Origin: Prosthecochloris sp.
GTDB taxonomy: Bacteria > Bacteroidota > Chlorobiia > Chlorobiales > Chlorobiaceae
NCBI GenBank assembly: GCA_004028745.1
Contig: RAZP01000057.1
Location: forward strand, 1 to 18,838
Direction of reading: 5' to 3'
Length of the DNA: 18,838 bases
Shown here: one piece after another, positions 1-8,172 of the stretch
How the letters are laid out: the number at the start of each line of letters is the position of its first letter
How positions within the stretch are numbered: position 1 is the first letter of the stretch
The notes under the pieces: model-generated
Seen by the model: only the letters and a program-made list of their open reading frames with translations
What the model was told of the DNA's origin: nothing
Database searches by the model: none
Translations under genes and position numbers: made by a program

Positions 1-1
1 T

Positions 2-1093
2 GATACATTAAACGGCGGCTCTCATAGTGACTACATTATGGGCAGGGATGGAAATGATACCCTGTCCGGCAACGATGGAGGTGATGTGCTTATCGGAGGC
101 GGTGGAAGTGACGTGCTTTCGGGAGGCGAGGGTGATGATATTCTTGTTTTCGACACTGCCGATACGATAGATGGCGGCGCCGATACGGATACGTTGTTTG
201 TCAGGGCGGGTGAATCGGTTGATTTCACTTCATATACAAGTCAGCTAAGCAATCTCGAGATCATACAGCTTGACATTGGGGCAAGAATTCTCGGTCTTTC
301 TCAAAGCGACGTTTCCGGGATCACAGATACTGACAATGAACTGAAAATACTTGGTGATGAAACATCAGGTGTTGAACTTGACGGCAGTTGGACAGTTGGT
401 TCTCAAGTTGTTGAAGATGGGGTGACGTTCAATGTCTATACAAGCGGCTCCACAACGGTAAAAGTCCAGGATGGTGTTTATCTGCTGACTATCGACGGCA
501 GCTCGGGCAGCACAGTCCAGGGAATTAATTCCGGTTCTGAAGACGATTGGCTTATTGGTAACAATGGTAATGATACTCTCAACGGAGGAGCAGGTGATGA
601 CTTGCTTGATGGCGGCGCCGGAAATGATTCGTTATATGGCAATGCCGGTGATGATATCTTGCTTTACGATGCTGCTGACGGTGTTATTAATGGGGGAAGC
701 GGGGTCGATATACTCAGGTTAGATAATGGAGACGATCTTGATTTTTCAGGAACAACGCTTTCATCGAAGATGACGGATATCGAGATTATCGATATGGATA
801 CAGCTTCCGGAGAGTATGGGTCCAGTGGAAATGATTACCTGTTAGATGACAACGAGATAAAAAACCTAAGACCTGAGGATGTGATCGATATAACGGATGG
901 AGACAATACCCTGTATATTTTCAGGGGTATAGCGGATATTGTTGACCTTGACGGGAATTTCGCTTTGTCAGCACCGGACCAGGATGTGACCCTTAATGGA
1001 GAAACCTATGTTATGGACCAGTATACCGGAACCTACGGTGGAGTGCAAGCAACCGTGTACATCCAGGATGGATATCAAGATCCTGGCGTATAG
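2..1093 (+). CDS. RTX (hemolysin-type calcium-binding) protein, 3' end; type I secretion substrate
   Basis: This reading frame is open to the left edge of the window, so only the last 363 residues of a larger protein are visible; the internal ATG at 38 is not the real start. Two blocks of glycine/aspartate nonapeptides of the GGxGxDxLx type are present (about bases 2-155 and 530-690), the classic RTX Ca2+-binding beta-roll. Each block is followed by a non-repetitive module with the pattern IExIxxD, then a DV..ITD..N.L segment, then V(E/D)LDG, then a Y-rich strand ending in VQDG or IQDG. The second module ends the protein at DPGV. RTX proteins are exported in one step by type I systems through an uncleaved C-terminal signal and fold outside when they bind calcium. 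The exporter genes follow directly, so this is very likely their cargo, perhaps an adhesin; the adhesin role is inference, since the N-terminal part is not visible. No catalytic domain is seen. Confidence 0.9.
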   Translation, partial: DTLNGGSHSDYIMGRDGNDTLSGNDGGDVLIGGGGSDVLSGGEGDDILVFDTADTIDGGADTDTLFVRAGESVDFTSYTSQLSNLEIIQLDIGARILGLSQSDVSGITDTDNELKILGDETSGVELDGSWTVGSQVVEDGVTFNVYTSGSTTVKVQDGVYLLTIDGSSGSTVQGINSGSEDDWLIGNNGNDTLNGGAGDDLLDGGAGNDSLYGNAGDDILLYDAADGVINGGSGVDILRLDNGDDLDFSGTTLSSKMTDIEIIDMDTASGEYGSSGNDYLLDDNEIKNLRPEDVIDITDGDNTLYIFRGIADIVDLDGNFALSAPDQDVTLNGETYVMDQYTGTYGGVQATVYIQDGYQDPGV

Positions 1094-1126
1094 AAAGTTT
1101 TATTGTATTATAAACTAATACCTGTT

Positions 1127-2566
1127 ATGAAAAACAAAAAGAACCTGAAAGAAATGCTGAAGAGTGTGGTTGTGGGAACTATGCTCGCAGGCGTGGTGGC
1201 GCCTCATATAGTATGGGCTCAGGATACCGCGGCAGCAAAGAGCACTGGAGAGGTCACGGTGCAATCGGTCGTCGAGCGAACGATCAACAACAACCCCGAA
1301 GTGCAAGCCAAATGGCACGAGTTCCGGGCAGCTTACCATGAAGAATCCGTTGCTTACGGCGGGTATTTGCCCAAGCTCGATGCCTCGGCAGGTGTAGGCC
1401 GTGAGTGGGTGGACGGCGACAACCTGACAAAAGATGTTTACACGCGCAAAGGTGTTCGTCTGGAAGTAACGCAGATGCTGTTCGACGGGTTTTACACCCA
1501 TCATCAGGTGTGCCGTTTGAAGTTTCAGGGCAAAGCGCTCTATTTCGAGTTTCTCGACGCGATCGAGCGCATGGGTCTCGAAGCCCTCAGGGCATACGCG
1601 GATGTGCAGCGTTACCGGAATCTTGTCACGTTGGCCGAACAGAACTATGCGTACCACCAGGAGATCCATGAGCAGATCAGCCGGAGAGTGAAGTCCGGGG
1701 TAAGCACAGGGGTGGATATGGAACAGATAGAGGGCCGTCTTGCGCTGGCCAAATCGAACCTGATCACTGAACAGGCCAATCTGCACGATGTGACAGCACG
1801 TTACCAGCGCATCGTGGGTGAGCTGCCGCCGGAGCAACTGCCGGAATTCGATGTTCCGGTTTCGGCAATACCTGTGAGTGTCGAGACGGCGCTCGAACAA
1901 GCCTACAGGAGAAATCCGGGGTTCATAGCCTCATTGATGGAGACCAGGTCGTCGAAACATGCACTGAAAGTGCAGAAATCGAAGTTTTACCCTCGTTTCG
2001 ACTTCCGCGCCTACCATGACTGGAGCTGGGATAAAGACGGCATAGATGGTTACCAGCGTGAAGCTGCGGTAGAAGTGGTGATGAGCTACAACATTTTCAA
2101 CGGCGGATCGGACTTGGCCGCTGTGAAGCAATACAAGCAGAAGCTGTACCAATCAATGGACTTGAAAGACAAGGCGTGTCATGACTTGCGTCAGACGGTT
2201 GAAATTGCGTATAATGATCGAAAGTCGCTGACCAGACAGGTTGGGTATCTGGACGAGCATCGCAAGCGTCTGGACCAAGTACGTGTTGCGTATCTCGACC
2301 AGTTCACGATTGGGAGACGAACATTGCTTGATCTTCTGGATACGGAGAACGAGTACTACCAGGCCCAGCGTGCATATATCAATGGAGTGTATGATCTGAC
2401 GATAGCCGATGCGCGGACGCTGGCGGGTATGGGCAGGTTGCTGAACGACATGGAAGTTGTTCGTTACGATCTTCCGACGCTTGAAGAGTTGGATTATGAT
2501 GGTTTCCCTGCGGTTACAGCGGCTGATTACTGTCCCCTGGAAGCACCGCCAGGATCAGCGGAGTAG
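1127..2566 (+). CDS. TolC-family outer-membrane channel of type I secretion system (LapE/AggA-like)
   Basis: Encodes a ~479-residue outer-membrane efflux protein that should form the trimeric exit duct of the type I exporter. The N-terminus has a Lys-rich start, a hydrophobic stretch and a signal peptidase-like end (VWAQ, then DTAAA). The two halves carry the usual TolC repeats: long coiled-coil-like helices, beta-strand patches near DASAGVGREW and DFRAYHDW, and paired LFDGF and IFNGGSDL motifs typical of this family. I chose ATG 1127 because it puts the charged n-region right before the hydrophobic core; a TTG at 1103 and an ATG at 1154 are also in frame, and no strong ribosome-binding site decides the matter. 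It lies 33 bp after the RTX gene and 36 bp before the ABC gene, the normal arrangement for a dedicated exporter. The C-terminal tail after the last helix is acidic and contains one Cys. Confidence 0.9.
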   Translation: MKNKKNLKEMLKSVVVGTMLAGVVAPHIVWAQDTAAAKSTGEVTVQSVVERTINNNPEVQAKWHEFRAAYHEESVAYGGYLPKLDASAGVGREWVDGDNLTKDVYTRKGVRLEVTQMLFDGFYTHHQVCRLKFQGKALYFEFLDAIERMGLEALRAYADVQRYRNLVTLAEQNYAYHQEIHEQISRRVKSGVSTGVDMEQIEGRLALAKSNLITEQANLHDVTARYQRIVGELPPEQLPEFDVPVSAIPVSVETALEQAYRRNPGFIASLMETRSSKHALKVQKSKFYPRFDFRAYHDWSWDKDGIDGYQREAAVEVVMSYNIFNGGSDLAAVKQYKQKLYQSMDLKDKACHDLRQTVEIAYNDRKSLTRQVGYLDEHRKRLDQVRVAYLDQFTIGRRTLLDLLDTENEYYQAQRAYINGVYDLTIADARTLAGMGRLLNDMEVVRYDLPTLEELDYDGFPAVTAADYCPLEAPPGSAE

Positions 2567-2602
2567 GTGCTCAGCGAACTGCAGTAATTCATATGCTTTT
2601 TA

Positions 2603-4759
2603 ATGGATAAAGAACCTCCTGATCACTCGGTTGATGCAGAACCTGTAAAGCAGGACGCACTCCTTGAATGCCTGATGACTCTGGGGAAAACCCATGGTGA
2701 GTCACTGGAAAGGGAAGCCCTCCTGGCGAGCCTTCCGCTACGGGGTGGAAAAATAACACCGACCCTTTTTTCAAGAGTGGCTAAACGCGCCGGACTTACC
2801 AGCCGTATTGTAAAGCGCCGGATTGAGCAACTCAATCCGGCGCTTTTTCCTATTATCCTGCTGCTCGATCGTGATGACGCCTGTATCCTTCACCACACAG
2901 AGAGCGGGACAGCTTCAGTAGCTTGGTCGGATTTGCCCGATGCCCCGGTAAGTGTTTCTTTGGAGGAGCTCGAGGAAAGGTATTCCGGGATGGCGATATA
3001 TGTTCGACCGGTTTTTCGTTATGATATTCGCACACCGGAGGTAAGAAAGCTCAAGCGAAGGCACTGGTTCTGGAGTGTCATCGAAGAGAACAAGCCGCTC
3101 TACCGTGACATTCTTGCTGCTGCGGTCATGATAAACCTGTTTGCCCTGGCAATGCCCTTGTTTATACGTAATGTTTATGATCGCGTACTGCCTAACCTTG
3201 CTATTGATACGCTCTGGGTAACCTCGTCTGCTGTTCTGCTTGTATTGTGTGCCGATGTAGTGATGCGCCTGATGCGCGTTTACTTCATCGATCTTGCTGC
3301 AGGAAGAGCCGACGTGAAGTTGTCTTCATCTATCATGGAGCAGGTGTTGGGCCTGCGGATGGAGAATCGTCCGGCATCTGTCGGTTCTTTCGCGTCAAAT
3401 CTTCAGGCCTTTGAGTTTATCCGTACATTCATTACCTCGACGACAGTTGCTGCGCTGGTAGACCTGCCTTTTGCATTGCTGTTTGTACTTATTATTGCTT
3501 TAATAGCGTGGCCGCTTGCGATTCCGGTCCTGCTGGGTGCAATAGCAGTTTTTCTTTATGCGGTAACGGTTCAGGGAAAACTGCACGACCTGACGGAAAA
3601 GACTTACCGCCTTGGCGCGCAGCGCAACGCAACGCTCATCGAGAGTCTTACGGGGATGGAAACCATCAAGCTCCTTGGAGCTGAAGGCCGGTTCCAGGCA
3701 AAATGGGAACAGCTTGTTGCCTATCTTGCCAGGATCGGGGAGCAGCTTCGTTTGCTTTCCGCATCGGTAAGTTCAGGGGCATATTGGGTGCAGAATTTTG
3801 TGTCGATCGCAATTATCATCATCGGCGTTTACCTTGTAGCGGCCGGCAATTTGAGTATGGGCGGCCTGATCGCGGTGTATATCCTCTCATCGAGGGCTAT
3901 GGCTCCCGTGAGCCAGAGTGCGGCGCTTCTGACCCAGTATCATCAGGCTGAAACATCGATGACATCGCTAAATGAAATAATGGACCGTCCTGTCGAGCGT
4001 CCTGCCGATGCCGCCTTCGTTACAAGACAGACCTTCAAAGGGGATATTGTTTTCAGGGATGTTCAGTTTACCTATCCAAACCAGGAGAATGAAGCGCTCA
4101 CCAACTTGTCATTCCATATCAGGCCCGGTGAGCATGTCGCTATTTTAGGGAGGGTCGGCTCTGGAAAAACAACACTGGAAAAGCTGATTTCAGGTTTATA
4201 TCATCCGACAAGCGGTGCAGTGCTCATTGACGGAGTTGACAGCCGTCAACTCGATCCTGCCGAACTTCGAAGGAACCTTGGTCATGTGCCGCAGGATGTG
4301 ATGCTGTTTTTCGGTTCACTGCGGGACAACATCACCATGTCTTACAGTCAGGCAAGCGACCAGGAAATACTCCGGGCTGCGAGGATAGGCACAATCGATC
4401 AGTTTGTAAACAAGCATCCGCACGGTTTTCAGATGCAGGTCGGGGAGCGCGGCGAAACCCTTTCAGGTGGCCAAAGGCAGGGAGTTGCGATCGCCAGGGC
4501 AGTTATTGCCGATCCCCCTGTGCTGCTGCTCGACGAACCCACCTCTTCTATGGACACAACGACTGAAGCGATTTTCAAGTCGAGGCTGAAGCAGTTCGCT
4601 CATAACAAAACCATGCTGGTTGTTACTCATCGTTCATCTCTGCTTGAACTTGTCAATCGGGTTCTTGTTCTGGACGGAGGCAGGCTTGTCGCCGATGGTC
4701 CGAAAGAAAAAGTTCTGGATGCTCTCAGAAAAGGCCAGATCCGGAGGGCGGACTCATGA
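2603..4759 (+). CDS. Type I secretion ABC transporter, permease/ATPase (LapB/HlyB-like)
   Basis: A 718-residue half-transporter that should dimerise in the inner membrane and drive RTX protein export with ATP. Residues ~20-140 are a C39-like domain: the overall pattern fits LapB/HlyB, but the catalytic Cys-Gly of true C39 peptidases is missing, so it should bind rather than cleave substrate. Residues ~165-450 hold the transmembrane domain with about six helices. The nucleotide-binding domain has Walker A G516-T523 (GRVGSGKT), signature LSGGQ 620-624, Walker B with D644 and E645 (LLLDEP), and switch His676. All catalytic residues are present. Length fits the LssB/LapB group (about 700-720). 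Its last codon overlaps the start of the HlyD gene (ATGA). Near its 5' end a perfect hairpin with T-run lies within the coding sequence (see separate entry). Confidence 0.95.
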   Translation: MDKEPPDHSVDAEPVKQDALLECLMTLGKTHGESLEREALLASLPLRGGKITPTLFSRVAKRAGLTSRIVKRRIEQLNPALFPIILLLDRDDACILHHTESGTASVAWSDLPDAPVSVSLEELEERYSGMAIYVRPVFRYDIRTPEVRKLKRRHWFWSVIEENKPLYRDILAAAVMINLFALAMPLFIRNVYDRVLPNLAIDTLWVTSSAVLLVLCADVVMRLMRVYFIDLAAGRADVKLSSSIMEQVLGLRMENRPASVGSFASNLQAFEFIRTFITSTTVAALVDLPFALLFVLIIALIAWPLAIPVLLGAIAVFLYAVTVQGKLHDLTEKTYRLGAQRNATLIESLTGMETIKLLGAEGRFQAKWEQLVAYLARIGEQLRLLSASVSSGAYWVQNFVSIAIIIIGVYLVAAGNLSMGGLIAVYILSSRAMAPVSQSAALLTQYHQAETSMTSLNEIMDRPVERPADAAFVTRQTFKGDIVFRDVQFTYPNQENEALTNLSFHIRPGEHVAILGRVGSGKTTLEKLISGLYHPTSGAVLIDGVDSRQLDPAELRRNLGHVPQDVMLFFGSLRDNITMSYSQASDQEILRAARIGTIDQFVNKHPHGFQMQVGERGETLSGGQRQGVAIARAVIADPPVLLLDEPTSSMDTTTEAIFKSRLKQFAHNKTMLVVTHRSSLLELVNRVLVLDGGRLVADGPKEKVLDALRKGQIRRADS
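2812..2848 (+). terminator. Terminator-like perfect hairpin inside the ABC transporter coding sequence
   Basis: Bases 2812-2827 and 2831-2846 are exact reverse complements (16 bp), separated by a three-base loop CAA. The right arm runs into five T residues (2844-2848). The stem is GC-rich in its lower part (GCGCCGG/CCGGCGC). This is the textbook form of a Rho-independent terminator on the + strand. It lies within codons ~70-82 of the ABC gene and is translated without disturbing the domain, so it may act only when ribosomes are absent or stall. It could attenuate exporter expression relative to the upstream substrate gene. It might instead be an accident of codon choice or a REP-type remnant; function is inference. 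Confidence 0.45.
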
Positions 4760-6174
4760 TCGATCCAAGAACAATACAAGGTTTTGAGCGTCTTGGAAAG
4801 TTTATCAAATCTTCAGGAGAAAAGGGTCGCGAATACATCGACATGGTGTTCCGGCGGTGGATCCCGCTGGATGAAGAGGAGCCTCTTGACTGGGTGGGCG
4901 ATGCCGACTGGGCTCAGCTTCAGCAAGAACCGGTACGGGCACGAGCACTGCTGAAAATATTCGGCATAACCATTTTGCTTTTACTGCTTTGGGCGGCAGT
5001 TGCACCGCTCGATGAGGTGACAAGAGGGGGAGGAAAAGTTATTCCATCCTCCAGGCTGCAGGTGATTGAGTCTTTGGATGGAGGAGTTGTTGAAGAGATT
5101 CTTGTTCAGGAAGGTAATGTGGTCGAGACAGGCGATCTTCTCATGCGCATTGATCCTACGAGGTATACCTCTTCATTGCAAGAGCGTCAGTATGAGGTGT
5201 TGAGCCTTATTGCCCGTGCTGCGCGCTTGCGTGCGCTTGCTGAGGATACGCCTCTCGATCTGCCGGAAAAAAAACTGAAAGATGTTCCGCAGATTGTTGA
5301 GCATGAAAAGCGTCTTTATGAGGAAAGCCGCAGGGAGTTCGATTCCCAAATGACCATCATGAAGGAAAAACTGTCCCAGAAAGAACATGAGCTTGAAGAG
5401 GTTCAAGCCCGGCTGATTCAGGCCCGGCAGGCATACGGGTTGGCAGCGCAGGAATTGAACAAAACCCAGCCTCTTTTGAAATCGGGTGCTGTGTCGGAAG
5501 TGGAAGTGATCAGACTGCGCAGGGATGTGGCTAACGCACGAGGTGAGCGTGATGCTGCTATAGCCAGAAAAGCTACCCTGGAACGCTCGGTTGAGGAAGC
5601 GAAGGAGCAGGTTCAGGAAACAGAACTGAACAGCCGGAACAAATGGCGTGAAGAGCTTGCCGATGTTTTGAGCAAAATCGCAAGCATAAGCCAGGGCACG
5701 AAAGGGCTTGCAGATCGTGTTGAACGTGCGGAAATCAAGGCTCCGGTAAACGGAACAGTGCAAAGGCTTTATATCAATACCCTTGGAGGGGTTGTCAAAC
5801 CGGGCGGAAGAGTTGCTGATATCGTCCCGCTGGGAGACAGTCTTGAGGTCGAGGTTAAGGTGTCGCCAAGAGATATTGCTTTCGTGCATCCCGGACAGAA
5901 GGCAATGGTCAAGCTGACCGCCTATGAATTTTCGATTTACGGTGGATTGAAGGCGGATGTGTATCATATCAGTCCAGACACGGTTACTGATGAGGAGGGG
6001 AATACTTTTTATCTAGTCCGGGTAAAAACTCCTGCTGCATCCATACGTGAAGGTCTTCCGATTATACCCGGTATGATGGCACAGGTCGATATTCTTACGG
6101 GTAAAAGAACGGTGCTGATGTACCTGCTCAAACCGGTTCTCCGGGCAACATCGAATGCCATGAAAGAGAGATAA
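4756..6174 (+). CDS. HlyD-family membrane-fusion adaptor of type I secretion system (LapC-like)
   Basis: A 472-residue periplasmic adaptor that should link the ABC pump to the TolC channel. Residues 1-62 are cytosolic; one membrane helix lies at about 65-84 (IFGITILLLLLWAAVAPLDE). It is followed by a lipoyl half-motif (VIESLDGGVVEEILVQEG), a long heptad-rich coiled-coil hairpin at about 115-310 with many Glu, Lys, Arg and Leu, the second lipoyl half (APVNGTVQRL) and a C-terminal beta-domain ending in the family signature-like segment GLPIIPGMMAQVDILTGKRTVL. Order and length match the type_I_hlyD group. The start ATG overlaps the ABC stop by four bases, pointing to translational coupling. It is the last gene of the secretion cluster; no clear terminator follows. 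Confidence 0.93.
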   Translation: MIDPRTIQGFERLGKFIKSSGEKGREYIDMVFRRWIPLDEEEPLDWVGDADWAQLQQEPVRARALLKIFGITILLLLLWAAVAPLDEVTRGGGKVIPSSRLQVIESLDGGVVEEILVQEGNVVETGDLLMRIDPTRYTSSLQERQYEVLSLIARAARLRALAEDTPLDLPEKKLKDVPQIVEHEKRLYEESRREFDSQMTIMKEKLSQKEHELEEVQARLIQARQAYGLAAQELNKTQPLLKSGAVSEVEVIRLRRDVANARGERDAAIARKATLERSVEEAKEQVQETELNSRNKWREELADVLSKIASISQGTKGLADRVERAEIKAPVNGTVQRLYINTLGGVVKPGGRVADIVPLGDSLEVEVKVSPRDIAFVHPGQKAMVKLTAYEFSIYGGLKADVYHISPDTVTDEEGNTFYLVRVKTPAASIREGLPIIPGMMAQVDILTGKRTVLMYLLKPVLRATSNAMKER

Positions 6175-6179
6175 ATGAG

Positions 6180-6229
6180 GCTGGGTAGCTGGGTGGCTTG
6201 TTGGCTTGATAGCAGGGTGGATGCTGAGT
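6180..6229. repeat. Short degenerate GGCTGGGTAGCT-type repeat
   Basis: The 86-bp gap between the HlyD and MFS genes is built largely of imperfect copies of a short unit resembling GGCTGGGT / AGCTGGGT / GGCTTGTT / GGCTTGATAGC / AGGGTGG. The 11-base string GGCTTGATAGC also occurs at about 12359-12369 in another intergenic gap, next to another simple repeat. No function is assigned; it looks like low-complexity intergenic filler that may be dispersed in the genome. Confidence 0.4.
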
Positions 6230-6260
6230 CAGGTCTTCGAGCGTATTTATTTTTTGTGGG

Positions 6261-7430
6261 ATGAATGGTGTTGTGCATATGCGGCTGATAAAAGCAGTGC
6301 TTCTCCTCTCAAGCGGAATGACGGTAATGGCGGGGGCGGTTATTTCTCCGGCACTTCCCGAGATCAGTCGTCATTTTTCAGGAAACGGTGACAGTGTCCT
6401 CACAAAACTCATATTGACCATGCCGGCGCTGACGATTGCTGTCTGCGCACCTCTTGCCGGCCATATTTCCGATCTGTTCGGGCGCCGGAAGCTATTGCTG
6501 TTTTCGCTGTTCTTATACGGAGTTTCAGGATTCAGCGGTTTTTTTCTCGATGATCTTTTGCTCCTGCTTTTCAGCCGCGCAATTCTCGGCATTAGCGTCG
6601 GTGGGATAATGAGCGCAGCAACAGCATTGATCGGTGATTTTTTTTCCGGGGATGAACGGGCGGAGTTTATCGGTCTTCAGTCCGGTTTCATGTATATCGG
6701 AGGAGTTGTGCTTGTTCTGTTTGGCGGATTGCTTGCAGAAGTAAGCTGGAAAGCACCTTTTCTCGCTTACCTGACAGCTTTTGCTGTCCTGACAATGGCG
6801 ATGGTCGGGCTTAGTGAGCCGAAAACCAGCATGAAAAATACAGGCAAGACCTACCAGGAAACATCGCGTGTTTCTTACCTTGCAATGAGCCTTATCTATC
6901 TGCTGGTTTTTTTGCTGATGATCTTTTACTACATGGTGCTTGTTCAGGTGCCTTTTATTTTGCAGGATCGCTTTGGTGCCGGCAGTGCCATGACAGGCCT
7001 GGCCATTTCGGCATCTGCACTTGCCGGTGCGCTTTCTTCGCTCTCTTATCCTTTGATAAGACGGAGATTGTCTTACAGGATCATCTATGTTTTAGGATTC
7101 GGGTTTGTTGCAGCCGGGTATGTTATCGTAGGTTACGCCGGCAGTTTTCTGTACATACTTGTAGGACTTGGATTTGCTGGATTTGGCAACGGCATGCTGA
7201 TGCCAAACGGCAGTTTCTGGCTCATGGAGGTTGCACCTGAGCATATGAGGGGGAAAGCAGTGGGAGGCTTTACGGGAATGATATTTCTGGGACAGTTTCT
7301 TTCCCCTGTCGTCATGGCGCCGGTTGTGTATGCTTATACTCTTAACGGTGCTTTTCTGGCTGCAGCGGCAGCGATGGGGCTGATCGTTTTAGTATTGCTC
7401 GTCTTTCCTCGAAGACTCATGCATTGTTAA
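6261..7430 (+). CDS. Major facilitator superfamily transporter (drug:H+ antiporter type)
   Basis: A 389-residue integral membrane protein with about twelve hydrophobic helices. After helix 2 it has the MFS motif A loop (G68 to R76, GHISDLFGRR), and the first helix ends in SPALPEISRHF, as is common in the DHA1 drug-efflux group of the MFS. A central hydrophilic loop near residue 190 (SEPKTSMKNTGKT) separates the two six-helix halves. It should exchange small molecules for protons across the inner membrane; the substrate cannot be read from the sequence. ATG 6261 gives MNGVVHMRL; ATG 6279 (MRLIKAVLL) starts closer to helix 1 and may be the true start. It is 86 bp from the secretion cluster and probably has its own function. 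Confidence 0.88.
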   Translation: MNGVVHMRLIKAVLLLSSGMTVMAGAVISPALPEISRHFSGNGDSVLTKLILTMPALTIAVCAPLAGHISDLFGRRKLLLFSLFLYGVSGFSGFFLDDLLLLLFSRAILGISVGGIMSAATALIGDFFSGDERAEFIGLQSGFMYIGGVVLVLFGGLLAEVSWKAPFLAYLTAFAVLTMAMVGLSEPKTSMKNTGKTYQETSRVSYLAMSLIYLLVFLLMIFYYMVLVQVPFILQDRFGAGSAMTGLAISASALAGALSSLSYPLIRRRLSYRIIYVLGFGFVAAGYVIVGYAGSFLYILVGLGFAGFGNGMLMPNGSFWLMEVAPEHMRGKAVGGFTGMIFLGQFLSPVVMAPVVYAYTLNGAFLAAAAAMGLIVLVLLVFPRRLMHC

Positions 7431-7541
7431 AGACAACGCTGTCATGCTGGACGTGATCCGGCCCATCAGAGCAATGGAGAAAAAACAGGGATGCTCCAAT
7501 AGGGAGGAATTTTAAATCAATAAAAAATCCGGAAAGGTATT

Positions 7542-8105
7542 GTGCTCTATAAAATAAAGTTTTTGGTTAAGCTTGTTGGTATTTTTATTGTAGTAGTGAA
7601 TTCATTTACACCGACTTTGGTAAGCGCCTTTGCTAATGCTGAAGAAATGCGTTTGTTCAGGCTTGTAAATGAATATCGTGTTCGGAATGGATTGCCTGAA
7701 ATTCCTTTTTCAAGGTCACTTACCTTTGTTGCTCAAATGCATGTCAGGGATTTGAATAGCCATCCTCCTGACGGAGATTGCAATATGCATAGCTGGTCTT
7801 CTAATGGAAGCTGGTCTTCCTGCTGCTATACGCTTGATCATGCAAGGGCACAATGTATGTGGAACAAGCCTCGCGAATTGACAAGTTATCCAGGGAATGG
7901 TTATGAGTGCGTTCTTGGTGGCTTGGGTCAATATCAAGCTAATGCAGCTTCGGCTTTTGAGGGATGGAAACGTAGTCATCCCCATAATGCTGTACTGCTC
8001 AACAAGGGAATATGGAGCAAGATACACTGGAGGGCTTTAGGGGTTGGAATTTATAAAAACTATGCTTCTTTATGGTTTGGTGAAGAAGCTGATCCGGTGC
8101 CATAA
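7542..8105 (+). CDS. Secreted CAP (SCP/PR-1) domain protein
   Basis: A 187-residue protein with a signal peptide at about 1-30 (Lys-rich start, hydrophobic core, cut near AFA). The rest fits a CAP domain: FRLVNEYRVRNGL near the start of the mature protein, a helix ending in MHVRDLNSH, His83 in NMHSW, Glu122 in NGYE, His148 in HPHN, and a closing strand YASLWFGEE. These could form the His/Glu cavity of the family. There are five cysteines between 80 and 123 (one CC pair), suggesting disulfides and an exported location. Its role is unknown; bacterial CAP proteins are diverse and mostly uncharacterised. The start is GTG 7542, chosen because GGAAAGG lies at 7531-7537 at good spacing. The gene is visibly more AT-rich than its neighbours, so it may have been acquired. 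Confidence 0.8.
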   Translation: MLYKIKFLVKLVGIFIVVVNSFTPTLVSAFANAEEMRLFRLVNEYRVRNGLPEIPFSRSLTFVAQMHVRDLNSHPPDGDCNMHSWSSNGSWSSCCYTLDHARAQCMWNKPRELTSYPGNGYECVLGGLGQYQANAASAFEGWKRSHPHNAVLLNKGIWSKIHWRALGVGIYKNYASLWFGEEADPVP

Positions 8106-8172
8106 TCTCTGTTTGATTCCGCTGAAACGTTATACAGTAGTATTGATGTCAAAAAAGGCTTAACTCACTCGT

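Noticed and set aside
1096..1120. AT-rich weak hairpin between the RTX and TolC genes
   Set aside because: A seven-pair AT stem with a bulge and no T-run; too weak to call a terminator.
1115..1900. 261-residue open frame antisense to the TolC gene at the left
   Set aside because: The + strand frame has a signal peptide and TolC motifs; the antisense frame is rich in His, Cys and Arg and has no recognisable domain.
2640..3010. Active C39 peptidase domain in the ABC transporter
   Set aside because: The Cys-Gly pair of active C39 domains is missing; the one Cys nearby (ECLM) is at the wrong spacing from the following conserved Gly.
4233..4252. 8-bp perfect inverted repeat in the ABC gene (GAGTTGAC/GTCAACTC)
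   Set aside because: Short, without a T-run, and of a size expected by chance in a window this long.
5173..5967. 264-residue open frame antisense to the HlyD gene
   Set aside because: Mirror of the coiled-coil coding region; no domain and an unusual composition.
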